Positions 50,925-60,030 of a DNA stretch of 64,000 nt are shown here, piece by piece; the first letter of the stretch is position 1; each line of letters opens with the position of its first letter. The notes below the pieces were generated by a model. The model was not told the DNA's origin, searched no databases, and saw nothing but the letters and a program-made list of their open reading frames with translations. The stretch is from Microbacterium sp. Bi121 (lineage in GTDB: Bacteria; Actinomycetota; Actinomycetes; Actinomycetales; Microbacteriaceae), in contig NZ_CAKKLJ010000001.1 of the NCBI RefSeq assembly GCF_918698005.1, forward strand, positions 372,001 to 436,000. The letters run 5' to 3'. Position numbers and translations under genes: made by a program.

Positions 50925-51993
50925 TTCCAGGATTCTTGAGATCGGTGCTGGCGAGATCGGTGCGAACGGTGTCTTTGCGAACCGTGGTCACGGCGTCGTT
51001 GACGTCGAGACCCTTCTTCTTCATGGCGCGTGCTCGCTCGCCGGCGGAGCGCAGGCGCGGGTTGACGTACTCGTCGATGCCGAAGTTGATCAGCGACAGC
51101 GCGACGCCGATCGCGGCGATGCACAGCCCGGGAGGAAGGAACCACCACCACTGGTTGCGACCGAACGCGCCCTGCGCAGAGGCCCAGTTCAGGATCGTGC
51201 CCCAGTTGTAGGTGGTCACGGGGATCACGCCGATGTACGAGAGCGTCGTGAGGCCGAGGATCGCCGCCGTCACGGTTCCGACGAAGCTCGCGGCGATCAG
51301 CGCCATGAGGTTCGGCAGCATCTCGACGGTGATGATGCGGCTCAGCGGCTCGCCGTTCGCGCGGGCGGCCTGGATGAAGTCGCGGTTGCGCAGCGACATG
51401 GTCTGGGCCCTGAGCACACGAGCACCCCACGCCCACCCTGTGATGCCGAGCACGGCTGCGATCAGCACGAGCGGCGGCTCCTCGAACATCGAGGCGACGA
51501 TGATGATCAGCGGCAGCCCGGGGATCACGAGGAACACGTTGGTCAGGGCCGAGAGCGCCTCGCTCTTCCAGCCGGAGAGATACCCGGCGATCACGCCGAC
51601 CGTGATCGCGATCAGCGTGGCGATGACCGCCGCGAGGAAGCCGACGACGATGACGCCGCGGGTTCCGTGGATCACCTGGCTGAGCACGTCCTCGCCGATG
51701 TGGGTGGTGCCGAGCCAGTGCGCGGCGGACGGCGGCTGGAGGCGGGCCGAGTTGTCGACCTTCGTCGGGGAGTAGGGCGCGAGCACATCGGCGAAGATCG
51801 CGACGAGCACGAAGAAGCCGAGGATGGCGAGACCGGCGATCGACTTGCCGTTGCGGAACATCGCGAACGCAGAGACGAGCTTCGACCAGAAGCTCTGGTC
51901 GGGCCGGTGTCCCCCTGGTCCTGTCGTTCGCAGCAGCAGCGTCTCCGGCGTACCGGCGGCTTTCCGGCGCTGAGTGGCGTCTGTGGCGGTCAT
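50917..51993 (-). CDS. ABC permease OppC/DppC type, beta-oligosaccharide importer
   Basis: 358-residue permease. After a cytoplasmic N-terminus of about 40 residues come the first span (SIAGLAILGFFVLVAIFADVLAPYSP), the periplasmic HWLGTTHIGEDVLSQVIHGTRG loop and the EAA-type motif AARANGEPLSRIITVEMLPN. The tail (residues after about 320) is charged. It follows OppB by 3 bp and is followed by the GH3 gene with overlap. Peptide-family importers for cello- or manno-oligosaccharides are known in Thermotoga, which fits. Confidence 0.92.
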   Translation of the reverse strand: MTATDATQRRKAAGTPETLLLRTTGPGGHRPDQSFWSKLVSAFAMFRNGKSIAGLAILGFFVLVAIFADVLAPYSPTKVDNSARLQPPSAAHWLGTTHIGEDVLSQVIHGTRGVIVVGFLAAVIATLIAITVGVIAGYLSGWKSEALSALTNVFLVIPGLPLIIIVASMFEEPPLVLIAAVLGITGWAWGARVLRAQTMSLRNRDFIQAARANGEPLSRIITVEMLPNLMALIAASFVGTVTAAILGLTTLSYIGVIPVTTYNWGTILNWASAQGAFGRNQWWWFLPPGLCIAAIGVALSLINFGIDEYVNPRLRSAGERARAMKKKGLDVNDAVTTVRKDTVRTDLASTDLKNPGND

Positions 51994-51996
51994 GGC

Positions 51997-53084
51997 TCAG
52001 GCCTCCGTCTGGCGCGTGCGCGGGTCGAGGAATGCGTAGGCGATGTCGGCGAGGATGTTGGCGACCAGCACCGACAGCGTGATGACGAGGAAGACACCCT
52101 GCATGAGCGCGTAGTCCTTGGCGTTCGTGGCATCCAGCAGCAGCTTGCCGACGCCGGGGTAGCTGAAGACCATCTCCATGACGATCGTTCCGCCGACGAT
52201 GAAGCCGATCGACAGCGCGAAGCTCTGGATCTGCGGCAGCACGGCGTTGCGAGCCGCGTAGCCCCACAGCACCCGGCGGTTCGGCATGCCCTTGGCCTGA
52301 GCGACGGTGATGTAGTCCTCGTCCAGGACGGTCAGCATCATGTTTCGCATGCCCAGCATCCACCCGCCGAGCGAGGCGATCACGATCGTCAGGAGCGGGA
52401 GCGTGCCGTGATGGATCACCTGTCCGATGAACTCGAGGTTCCAGCCGGGCGCCATGCCGACGCCGTACGCCTTGCCGATCGGGAACCAGCGCAGGTTCAC
52501 CGAGAACACGGCGATCGCGACGAGCCCGAGCCAGAAGTACGGGATCGTGCTGAGGAACGTCGTGATCGGGATGAAGGCGTCGAGCTTGCTGCCGCGGCGC
52601 CAGCCGATGAACGCACCGCCGATCGTGCCGATCGCGAAGGACACGATGGTCGCGAGCCCGACCAGGCCGATCGTCCACGGCAGTGCCTGGGAGATCACCT
52701 CGGTGACGGGGCGCAGCCCGTGCAGCAGGGAGACGCCGAGGTCGCCGCGCAGCAGCAGGCCCCAGTAGTCGAGATACTGCTGCCACAGGCTCTTGTCCGT
52801 GTCGAGGCCGAGCAGCGCGCGCAGCGCCTCGGCGGCCTCCGGTGAGACGTTGCGGTTGCGCGAGAGGTACTGCGAGACCGCATCGCCCTTCATCATGCGG
52901 GGCAGGAAGAAGTTGATGGTGAGCGCGGCCCAGAGCGTGAACAGGTAGAACGCGGCGCGTCCGCCGAGGAACCGCCACGGGATGCGGGAGTGACCGGCGA
53001 CGACCTGGGTCGCGGTGGTGCCCGCCTCGACGGCATCCACGGCCGGGCGTGTCTCGGGCGTCGGCAGCTGGGGTTCGACGGCGG

Positions 53085-53088
<4 letters not shown>
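51997..53088 (-). CDS. ABC permease OppB/DppB type, beta-oligosaccharide importer
   Basis: 363-residue permease with a roughly 40-residue cytoplasmic N-terminus, first span FYLFTLWAALTINFFLPRMM, a long periplasmic loop with SPEAAEALRALLGLDTDKSLWQQYLDYW, and the EAA-type region VAQAKGMPNRRVLWGYAARNAVLP. It overlaps the upstream OppF gene by ATGA. Confidence 0.92.
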
Positions 53089-54721
<1,633 letters not shown>

Positions 54722-54737
54722 GGTTTCACTCCTCCAT

Positions 54738-54771
54738 GATGGATGCCGGGACCTCGGCCCCGGCATCCATC
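54738..54771. terminator. Intercistronic hairpin after SBP gene
   Basis: GATGGATGCCGGG (54738-54750) and its perfect complement CCCGGCATCCATC (54759-54771), 8-nt loop, between the SBP stop and the OppD ribosome binding site. No T-tract; probably an RNA stabiliser or attenuator. Confidence 0.82.
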
Positions 54772-54780
54772 CGTCGCGAC

Positions 54781-56451
54781 TTACTTCGCTTCGAGGTTCG
54801 TCAGGACCTGGACGATGCCCGGCTGCGTCGGGTCGCCGGAGGCGTACTGGTCGTCCTCGCTCGGCCATCCGACGTAGTTGCGGGTGTTGAACTCACCCAG
54901 CAACGGGTGCGCACCGAGCGGGATCGCCGGCACATTCTCGGCGAACGCCTTCTGCATGACCTCGGATGCGGCAGCGCGCTCGTCGTCGGAGGAGGCGTTG
55001 GCGTAGGTGTTCAGCGCCTCGGTGACAGCCGGGTCGTCGAAGCGGCCGAAGTTGTACTGGGCCTTGCCGTCCACGATCCACTTCGGGTCCATGGTCGAGG
55101 TGTACAGGCCGTACACGTTGCCGGTGTCCTCGAGCCAGTGGATGATCGCCTGGAAGGTGCCCTCCTGGCGCGCGGCATCCCAGCCGCCCCAGTCGGGCTG
55201 GTCGACCTTGACCTCGATGCCCAGTGCCTCGTCGAGCTCCTCGGCGATGAGGGCCTGCTCGGTGTTCCAGTCGCTCCATCCGGCGGGGACGGAGATCGAG
55301 AACGAGACGGCCTCGCCGTCGGGGTCGATGAGCTTGTCGCTCTCCCAGGTGTAGCCGGCGTCGGTCAGGATGTCCTTGGCCTTGTCCACGTCGACCGAGT
55401 AGTTGACGTCCTTGTACTCGGGGACGATCTCGTCCTCGAGGAGCGTGCCGAGGCCGGTGACGTTCCAGACCGCCTCGCTCGCGCCCTCGCGGGCGATATC
55501 CACGTACGCCTGGCGGTCGATCGTCCAGGCGAGCGCTTCGCGCAGGGCGGGATTGTTGAACGGCTTGGTCTGCATGTTCATGAACAGCGTGCCGGCACCG
55601 GCGGTCGGCGAGACGAGGAACTTGTTGTCCGGGTCGACGTCGAGGTAGCTCTCCTTGATCTGCGGAAGGAACGCCTGTGCCCAGTCGGCCTCGCCGGACG
55701 CGAGGGCCGTGGTCAGCGCGGCGTTGTCGCCGTAGGAGACGTAGTGCAGCTCTGGCACGGCGAGCTCGCCGCCCCAGTAGTCCTCGTTCGCCTTCAGGGT
55801 CACGGACTCGGTGGTCCAGTTGTCGAGCACGTACGGGCCGGTGCCGACGGCGAGGCCCTCGCCGGTCAGCGGGTCGGTGTTGGGGTCTTCGATGTTCTCC
55901 CAGATGTGCTTGGGGACGATCGGGGTGTGCAGCACGCGGGACTGGGCGGTGAACTTCGAGTCGGCGAACTTCAGGGTGATCTTGTCGCCGTCGACGGTGG
56001 AGCCCTCGTAGTGCAGGCCGGAGGAGTCGGCGAGCTTGCCGCTGAGGTACTGGTCGAAGGTGAAGACGATGTCTTCGCCGGTGAAGTCCTCGCCGTCGCT
56101 CCACTTCACACCGCTGCGCGGCACGACGGTGAGCTCGGTGTAGTCGTCGTTCCATTCGACCGATTCGGCCAGCCACGGGGTGGTGCTCAGGTCACCGGTC
56201 GGGTTGACGAGCGCGAGCGGCTCGAAGATCACCTTCGCGTAGCCGTACTTCGAGGCGGACGAGTCGCCGAGGTACGGGTTGTGCGACTCGGTGGTGATCG
56301 CTCCGTCGGGCTTGGCGATCGTCAGGGCCGCGGTGCCTGCGCCGCCGGAATCACCGTTGTCGGTGGTGCCGGATGTCGAGCAGCCGGCGAGGGCTCCGAC
56401 GCTGAGGGCGGTGATCGCACCGACGGCGATCAGAGATCTGCTGAGCTTCAT
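54781..56451 (-). CDS. ABC substrate-binding lipoprotein, family 5, oligosaccharide type
   Basis: 556-residue lipoprotein: basic start, hydrophobic 7-20, lipobox LAGC with Cys24, then a Ser/Gly/Asp linker and the SBP_bac_5 fold. The pattern TIAKPDGAITTESHNPYLGDSSASKYGYAKVIFEPL and PWLAESVEWNDDYTELTVVPRSGVKWSDGEDF is typical of the subfamily that includes cellobiose- and mannobiose-binding proteins. With a GH3 beta-glucosidase as last gene of the operon, beta-gluco-oligosaccharides are the probable ligands. First gene of the operon, divergent from TetR. Confidence 0.92.
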   Translation of the reverse strand: MKLSRSLIAVGAITALSVGALAGCSTSGTTDNGDSGGAGTAALTIAKPDGAITTESHNPYLGDSSASKYGYAKVIFEPLALVNPTGDLSTTPWLAESVEWNDDYTELTVVPRSGVKWSDGEDFTGEDIVFTFDQYLSGKLADSSGLHYEGSTVDGDKITLKFADSKFTAQSRVLHTPIVPKHIWENIEDPNTDPLTGEGLAVGTGPYVLDNWTTESVTLKANEDYWGGELAVPELHYVSYGDNAALTTALASGEADWAQAFLPQIKESYLDVDPDNKFLVSPTAGAGTLFMNMQTKPFNNPALREALAWTIDRQAYVDIAREGASEAVWNVTGLGTLLEDEIVPEYKDVNYSVDVDKAKDILTDAGYTWESDKLIDPDGEAVSFSISVPAGWSDWNTEQALIAEELDEALGIEVKVDQPDWGGWDAARQEGTFQAIIHWLEDTGNVYGLYTSTMDPKWIVDGKAQYNFGRFDDPAVTEALNTYANASSDDERAAASEVMQKAFAENVPAIPLGAHPLLGEFNTRNYVGWPSEDDQYASGDPTQPGIVQVLTNLEAK

Positions 56452-56507
56452 TGCTTCTCCTAGGACACGGGTCTTTGTGTGAGGGCTGGAGTGCCGGGAT
56501 GTTGATT

Positions 56508-56561
56508 AGCTTACTCATGAGAAAGTAAACTGCAGTGAGATTACCGACAAGTAAGTAAGCT
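56508..56561. promoter_or_regulatory. TetR operator region
   Basis: Three symmetric elements in the 160-bp divergent gap: TTACT-N8-AGTAA (56511-56528), TTAC-N6-GTAA (56541-56554), and the widely spaced inverted pair AGCTTACT (56508-56515) and AGTAAGCT (56554-56561). The region is AT-rich and lies between the SBP and TetR genes. Probably both promoters are controlled from here. Confidence 0.6.
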
Positions 56562-56612
56562 TTGCAAGCGACGGTTGCCAGACCGTTACACTCGCCAGAA
56601 AAGGGGGATGCT

Positions 56613-57263
56613 GTGGCCACTGATGCACAGAGCCAGACCCGCACGCGCCCCGCGACGAGGCGGAAGCGCACCGAGATCCTGAAAGCCGCCGTCGAGATCT
56701 TCGGCAACAAGGGCTCGGCGAACGGGACGCTCGCCGACGTGGCCGAGCAGGTGGGCATGACGCACGCCGGCATCCTGCACCATTTCGGGTCCAAGCAGAA
56801 TCTGCTGCTCGAGATGCTCGCCTACCGCGACCAGGCCGACGTGCAGGACCTCGACGAGCAGCATATCCCCGGCGGACCTGAGCTTTTCCTGCACCTCGTG
56901 CGCACCGCGTTCGTCAATGCGCAGCGGCCGGGCATCGTGCAGGCCTACACCGTGCTGTCGGCGGAGTCCATCACCGACGACCACCCGGCGCGCGGGTTCT
57001 TCGAGGAGCGCTACACGACGCTGCGCCGCGAGATCACCGACGCCTTCGCGGAGCTGTGCGCGCAGCAGGGCGTGGCCGAACCCGCCACGGTGGCCGCGGC
57101 ATCCGCCGCCATCCTGGCCGTCATGGACGGCCTGCAGCTGCAATGGCTGCTGCATCCGGGAGTCGTCGAACTCGGCGAGACCAGCGAGTTCGCGATCCGG
57201 GCCATCGTGAACTCGGTCCTGAACCCCGGCCCCGAGCTGTCGAGCTACTCGCGCAGCGCCTGA
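56613..57263 (+). CDS. TetR-family regulator
   Basis: 216-residue regulator with the N-terminal HTH RKRTEILKAAVEIFGNKGSANGTLADVAEQVGMTHAGILHHFGSKQNLL (about 17-63) and a helical ligand domain. Start GTG 56613 has AAGGGGG about 6 nt upstream; ATG 56562 would extend it by 17 unrelated residues. A TACACT box at 56587-56592 may be its -10. It is divergent from the SBP/ABC/GH3 operon, which it probably represses, perhaps with a disaccharide or its product as ligand. Confidence 0.9.
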   Translation: MATDAQSQTRTRPATRRKRTEILKAAVEIFGNKGSANGTLADVAEQVGMTHAGILHHFGSKQNLLLEMLAYRDQADVQDLDEQHIPGGPELFLHLVRTAFVNAQRPGIVQAYTVLSAESITDDHPARGFFEERYTTLRREITDAFAELCAQQGVAEPATVAAASAAILAVMDGLQLQWLLHPGVVELGETSEFAIRAIVNSVLNPGPELSSYSRSA

Positions 57264-57283
57264 GGTCGTGGCCGCCGCAGGTC

Positions 57284-57289
57284 TAGAGT
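57284..57289 (+). promoter_or_regulatory. -10 box, leaderless type, of the M20 amidohydrolase gene
   Basis: TAGAGT, then 6 nt (CGGGCC) to ATG 57296. No ribosome binding site. Confidence 0.5.
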
Positions 57290-57295
57290 CGGGCC

Positions 57296-58534
57296 ATGAG
57301 CATCGACCTCGAAGCGCTGTACACCGACCTGCACCAGCACCCCGAGCTGTCCTTCCAGGAGACGCGCACGGCCGGCATCGCGGCCGGACACCTCCGTGAT
57401 CTCGGACTCGAGGTCGAGGAGGGCGTCGGCATCACGGGCGTCGTCGGCGTCTTCCGCAACCCTTCGACGGGCTCAGGGCGGCGCGCCGACGGCCCTGTCG
57501 TCTGGGCACGGGCCGACATGGACGCCCTCCCCGTCGAGGAGCTCACGGGACTCCCGTACGCGAGCACGGCGACCGGCATCGACCCGGCGGGCCACGCCGT
57601 CCCGATCATGCACGCGTGCGGCCACGACATGCACGTCACCGCGATGATCGGCGCCGTCGAGCGACTGGTCGCCGAACGGGATTCGTGGTCGGGGACGCTC
57701 GTCGTGCTGATCCAGCCCGCCGAGGAGTACGGCGCCGGCTCCCGCGCGATGCTGGATGCCGGACTGCTCGAGCGCTACCCGAAGCCCGACATCGTGCTCG
57801 GACAGCACGTCACTCCCCTGCCGGCCGGCATCATCGGCGTGCGTCCAGGCCCGCAGATGGCTGCGGCCGACGGCATCCGGGTCACGATGCACGGCCGCGG
57901 CGGGCACGGTTCGCGTCCGCACACGACGATCGATCCGGTGGTCATGGCCGCGGCCACCGTCATGCGTCTGCAGACGATCGCGTCGCGCGAGCTCGACCCG
58001 CAAGGGGTCGGCGTCGTCACGGTCGGATCGATCCATGCCGGCACGAAGAGCAACATCATCGCGGCCGATGCGACACTCGAACTCAGCCTGCGCTACCCCG
58101 ACGACGAGACGCGCGAGAAGGTGATCGCCTCGGTCAAGCGCATCGTGCGGGCCGAGGCGACGGCATCCGGAGCCGAGGTCGAACCAGAGTTCCACACCGA
58201 GCACACGCTGCCCCCGACGATCAACGACGCGGATGCCACGGCCCGAGTCACGGCGGCGCTGACCCGCGTGCTCGGCGAGGGCACCGTCATCGACCCCGGC
58301 ATGTTCACCGGCAGCGAGGACGTGTCGTGGTTCGCGCGGGATGCCGGCGCTCCCCTGGTGTTCTGGTTCTGGGGCGGGGTGGATGCGGCGACCTACGCGG
58401 CGGCGGAGGCCGCGGGCACGCTGGCCGCATCGATCCCCACCAACCACTCGGCGTACTTCGCCCCCGTTCCCCACCCCACGATCGAGGTCGGAGTGACGGC
58501 GATGGTGACCGCCGTGCGGGAGTTCATGGCCTGA
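57296..58534 (+). CDS. M20 family amidohydrolase (N-acyl amino acid/hippurate hydrolase type)
   Basis: Metal-dependent amidohydrolase of 412 residues. Motifs are ARADMDALPVEE (71-82), MHACGHDMH (105-113, metal Cys/His) and PAEEYGAGSRAML (141-153, Glu-Glu). The dimerisation lid spans about 180-295 and a metal His is near the end. Residues 56-63 (PSTGSGRR) look like an insertion in a loop that is normally shorter. The corresponding DNA, CCTTCGACGGGCTCAGGG at 57461-57478, resembles a dispersed actinobacterial repeat. It is preceded by its own TAGAGT box. Confidence 0.9.
   Translation: MSIDLEALYTDLHQHPELSFQETRTAGIAAGHLRDLGLEVEEGVGITGVVGVFRNPSTGSGRRADGPVVWARADMDALPVEELTGLPYASTATGIDPAGHAVPIMHACGHDMHVTAMIGAVERLVAERDSWSGTLVVLIQPAEEYGAGSRAMLDAGLLERYPKPDIVLGQHVTPLPAGIIGVRPGPQMAAADGIRVTMHGRGGHGSRPHTTIDPVVMAAATVMRLQTIASRELDPQGVGVVTVGSIHAGTKSNIIAADATLELSLRYPDDETREKVIASVKRIVRAEATASGAEVEPEFHTEHTLPPTINDADATARVTAALTRVLGEGTVIDPGMFTGSEDVSWFARDAGAPLVFWFWGGVDAATYAAAEAAGTLAASIPTNHSAYFAPVPHPTIEVGVTAMVTAVREFMA
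57461..57478 (+). repeat. Dispersed-repeat-like insertion inside M20 gene
   Basis: CCTTCGACGGGCTCAGGG, resembling the CCTTCGACAAGCTCAGGG-type intergenic repeat of many high-GC genomes. Here it keeps the reading frame and adds about eight residues to the protein. Confidence 0.5.
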
Positions 58535-58556
58535 GCGTTCTCAAGCGGCGAACCAA

Positions 58557-59258
58557 CTAGACCTGCACGACGCGGGGCGGCGGCGGGGGCGGCAGCAACT
58601 GACGGCGCGGAACGCCGTGCGCCTCGCGGTGCAGTCGCTCCATGCGGGCGTCGAGCTCGGACGCGGCTTCGGCGGCGTCGGTCAGGCTGTCGACGAGGTG
58701 CGACGGGACCTGGTTGGCGAACTTGTAGTAGATCTTGTGCTCGAGGCTCGCCCAGAAATCCATCGCGATCGTACGGAACTGCACTTCGACGGGCACGAGC
58801 AGCGGACCGGTCGAGAGGAACACAGGAACCTCGATGATCGCGTGCAGGCTCTTGTAGCCGTTGGCCTTGGGCTCGGCGATGTAGTCCTTGACGGCGCGGA
58901 CCGTGATGTCGTCCTGCTGGGTGAGCAGATCGAACAGCTGGTAGACGTCCGCGACGAAGCTGCAGGTCACCCGCACGCCGGCTATGTCGGTGATCTCGGT
59001 GCGGATGCGCTCGAAGTCCGGCTCCTCGATGCCTTTGCGTGCGATCTTCTCCACGATGCTGTCCGGAGTCTTCAGCCGGCTCTTGACGTGCTCGATCGGG
59101 TTGTAGGAGTGATCGTGCAGGAACTCGTCCCGCAGGATCGAGATCTTCGTCTCGACCTCGCGCATCCCGAACTCGTACTCGCGGAGGAAGCGCTGGAACT
59201 CGTCGCGGAGCTCACGGGTCTGGCGGATGGCGTCTTCGGTGACCTCGATGGTCGTCAT
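58557..59258 (-). CDS. Small alarmone synthetase, (p)ppGpp synthetase of RelQ/RelP type
   Basis: Single-domain GTP pyrophosphokinase of 233 residues making (p)ppGpp from ATP and GTP/GDP. The RelA/SpoT synthetase core is present: NPIEHVKSRLKTPDSIVEKIARKG (about 53-76), EITDIAGVRVTCSFVADVYQL (acidic metal site), NGYKSLHAIIEVPV and VPVEVQFRTIAMDFWASLEHKIYYK. No hydrolase, TGS or ACT domains. The C-terminus ends in a run of prolines (LLPPPPPPRVVQV). Start ATG 59258 is preceded by TAACGT and 7 nt, so probably leaderless. Convergent with the M20 gene. Confidence 0.93.
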   Translation of the reverse strand: MTTIEVTEDAIRQTRELRDEFQRFLREYEFGMREVETKISILRDEFLHDHSYNPIEHVKSRLKTPDSIVEKIARKGIEEPDFERIRTEITDIAGVRVTCSFVADVYQLFDLLTQQDDITVRAVKDYIAEPKANGYKSLHAIIEVPVFLSTGPLLVPVEVQFRTIAMDFWASLEHKIYYKFANQVPSHLVDSLTDAAEAASELDARMERLHREAHGVPRRQLLPPPPPPRVVQV

Positions 59259-59265
59259 GGCTTCG

Positions 59266-59271
59266 ACGTTA
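59266..59271 (-). promoter_or_regulatory. -10 box, leaderless type, of the alarmone synthetase gene
   Basis: On the minus strand TAACGT, 7 nt before ATG 59258, without a ribosome binding site. Confidence 0.45.
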
Positions 59272-59343
59272 CGGGTTCGTGATCGGAACGGGCTGTGCGT
59301 TCGTCATGAGCGGACGGGATGCCGCTGCATGGCGAACCGCTCG

Positions 59344-59349
59344 TAGGAT
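59344..59349 (+). promoter_or_regulatory. -10 box, leaderless type, of the GNAT gene
   Basis: TAGGAT, 6 nt before ATG 59356. AGGA within the box could alternatively act as a weak ribosome binding site. Confidence 0.45.
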
Positions 59350-59355
59350 CGAACG

Positions 59356-59937
59356 ATGACCGAATCGCAGCGAAGCGACATCTGGCCCGTGCGCACCGAC
59401 CGGCTGGAGATCCGGCCCGCCACGGCCGACGACCTCGGCGCCGTGTGGGAGTACCGGCGACTCCCCGACGTCTACCGCTGGCTCGGCCCCGCGCCGCAGA
59501 CGCGCGAGGCGTTCGACGAGCTGTACCTCGACCCGGATCGGTTGGCCACCACGCTGATCCTCACCCGGCTCGACGACGGTTCGGTGATCGGCGACATCAT
59601 GCTCAAGATCGGCGATGCCTGGGCGCAGCGCGAGGTCGTCGATCAGGCCAAGGGCACCGTGGCCGAGCTCGGCTGGACGCTCGTCCCTGAGCATTCGGGG
59701 AAGGGCTACGCGTCCGAGGCGGTGCGCGCCGTCATCGACGTCTGCTTCGGCCCGCTGGGCCTGCGCCGCGTGCACGCCGGATGCTTCGCCGACAACGAGC
59801 CGTCGTGGCGGCTGATGGAGCGGCTCGGGATGCGCCGGGAGGAGTTCAGCCGCAAGACCGCGCTGCACCGCTCCGGCGAGTGGATGGACGGCATGAACTA
59901 CGGTCTGCTCGCCGAGGAGTGGCCGACCGCCCGCTGA
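59356..59937 (+). CDS. GNAT family N-acetyltransferase (RimJ/RimL type)
   Basis: 193-residue acetyl-CoA-dependent acetyltransferase. It starts with the RimJ-like RTDRLEIRPATADDLGAVWEYR (13-34); the acetyl-CoA loop is in LVPEHSGKGYASEAVRAVIDVCF (about 112-134), and VHAGCFADNEPSWRLMERLGMRRE is the typical C-terminal region. Substrate may be a ribosomal protein N-terminus, another amine or an antibiotic; sequence does not decide. Monocistronic between the divergent alarmone synthetase and the potassium transporter. Confidence 0.9.
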   Translation: MTESQRSDIWPVRTDRLEIRPATADDLGAVWEYRRLPDVYRWLGPAPQTREAFDELYLDPDRLATTLILTRLDDGSVIGDIMLKIGDAWAQREVVDQAKGTVAELGWTLVPEHSGKGYASEAVRAVIDVCFGPLGLRRVHAGCFADNEPSWRLMERLGMRREEFSRKTALHRSGEWMDGMNYGLLAEEWPTAR

Positions 59938-59944
59938 GACGTGA

Positions 59945-59998
59945 GGATCCCGTCAGCATCCGGGAACGGGGCGTAGGGATTCCGTGAGGATGCCGTCC
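59945..59998 (+). promoter_or_regulatory. KdpE-type tandem repeat boxes
   Basis: GGATNCCGT occurs three times: 59945-59953, 59977-59985 and 59988-59996. The last two are spaced exactly 11 bp, the spacing of OmpR-family direct-repeat operators; a degenerate fourth copy follows the first at 11 bp. Start-to-start distance between the two boxes is 32 bp. The downstream box covers the -35 position of the KimA-like promoter, which itself lacks a -35 consensus, so activation is more likely than repression. Confidence 0.55.
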
Positions 59999-60016
59999 GC
60001 GCCTTCCGCGCGAGCG

Positions 60017-60022
60017 TACGGT
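60017..60022 (+). promoter_or_regulatory. -10 box of the KimA-like gene
   Basis: TACGGT, 8 nt before GTG 60031; near-leaderless. The -35 position (about 59994-59999) has no consensus and is overlapped by the tandem repeat box. Confidence 0.5.
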
Positions 60023-60030
60023 CGTCATTC

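Noticed and set aside
54736..56463. 575-codon plus-strand frame opposite the oligosaccharide SBP
   Set aside because: It mirrors the SBP gene in antisense; the lipobox, SBP fold and ribosome binding site all support the minus strand.
59938..60030. Possible c-di-AMP (ydaO-type) riboswitch before the KimA-like gene
   Set aside because: The gap is only 93 nt, shorter than the known riboswitch, lacks its conserved core, and is occupied by direct repeats and a -10 box close to the start codon.
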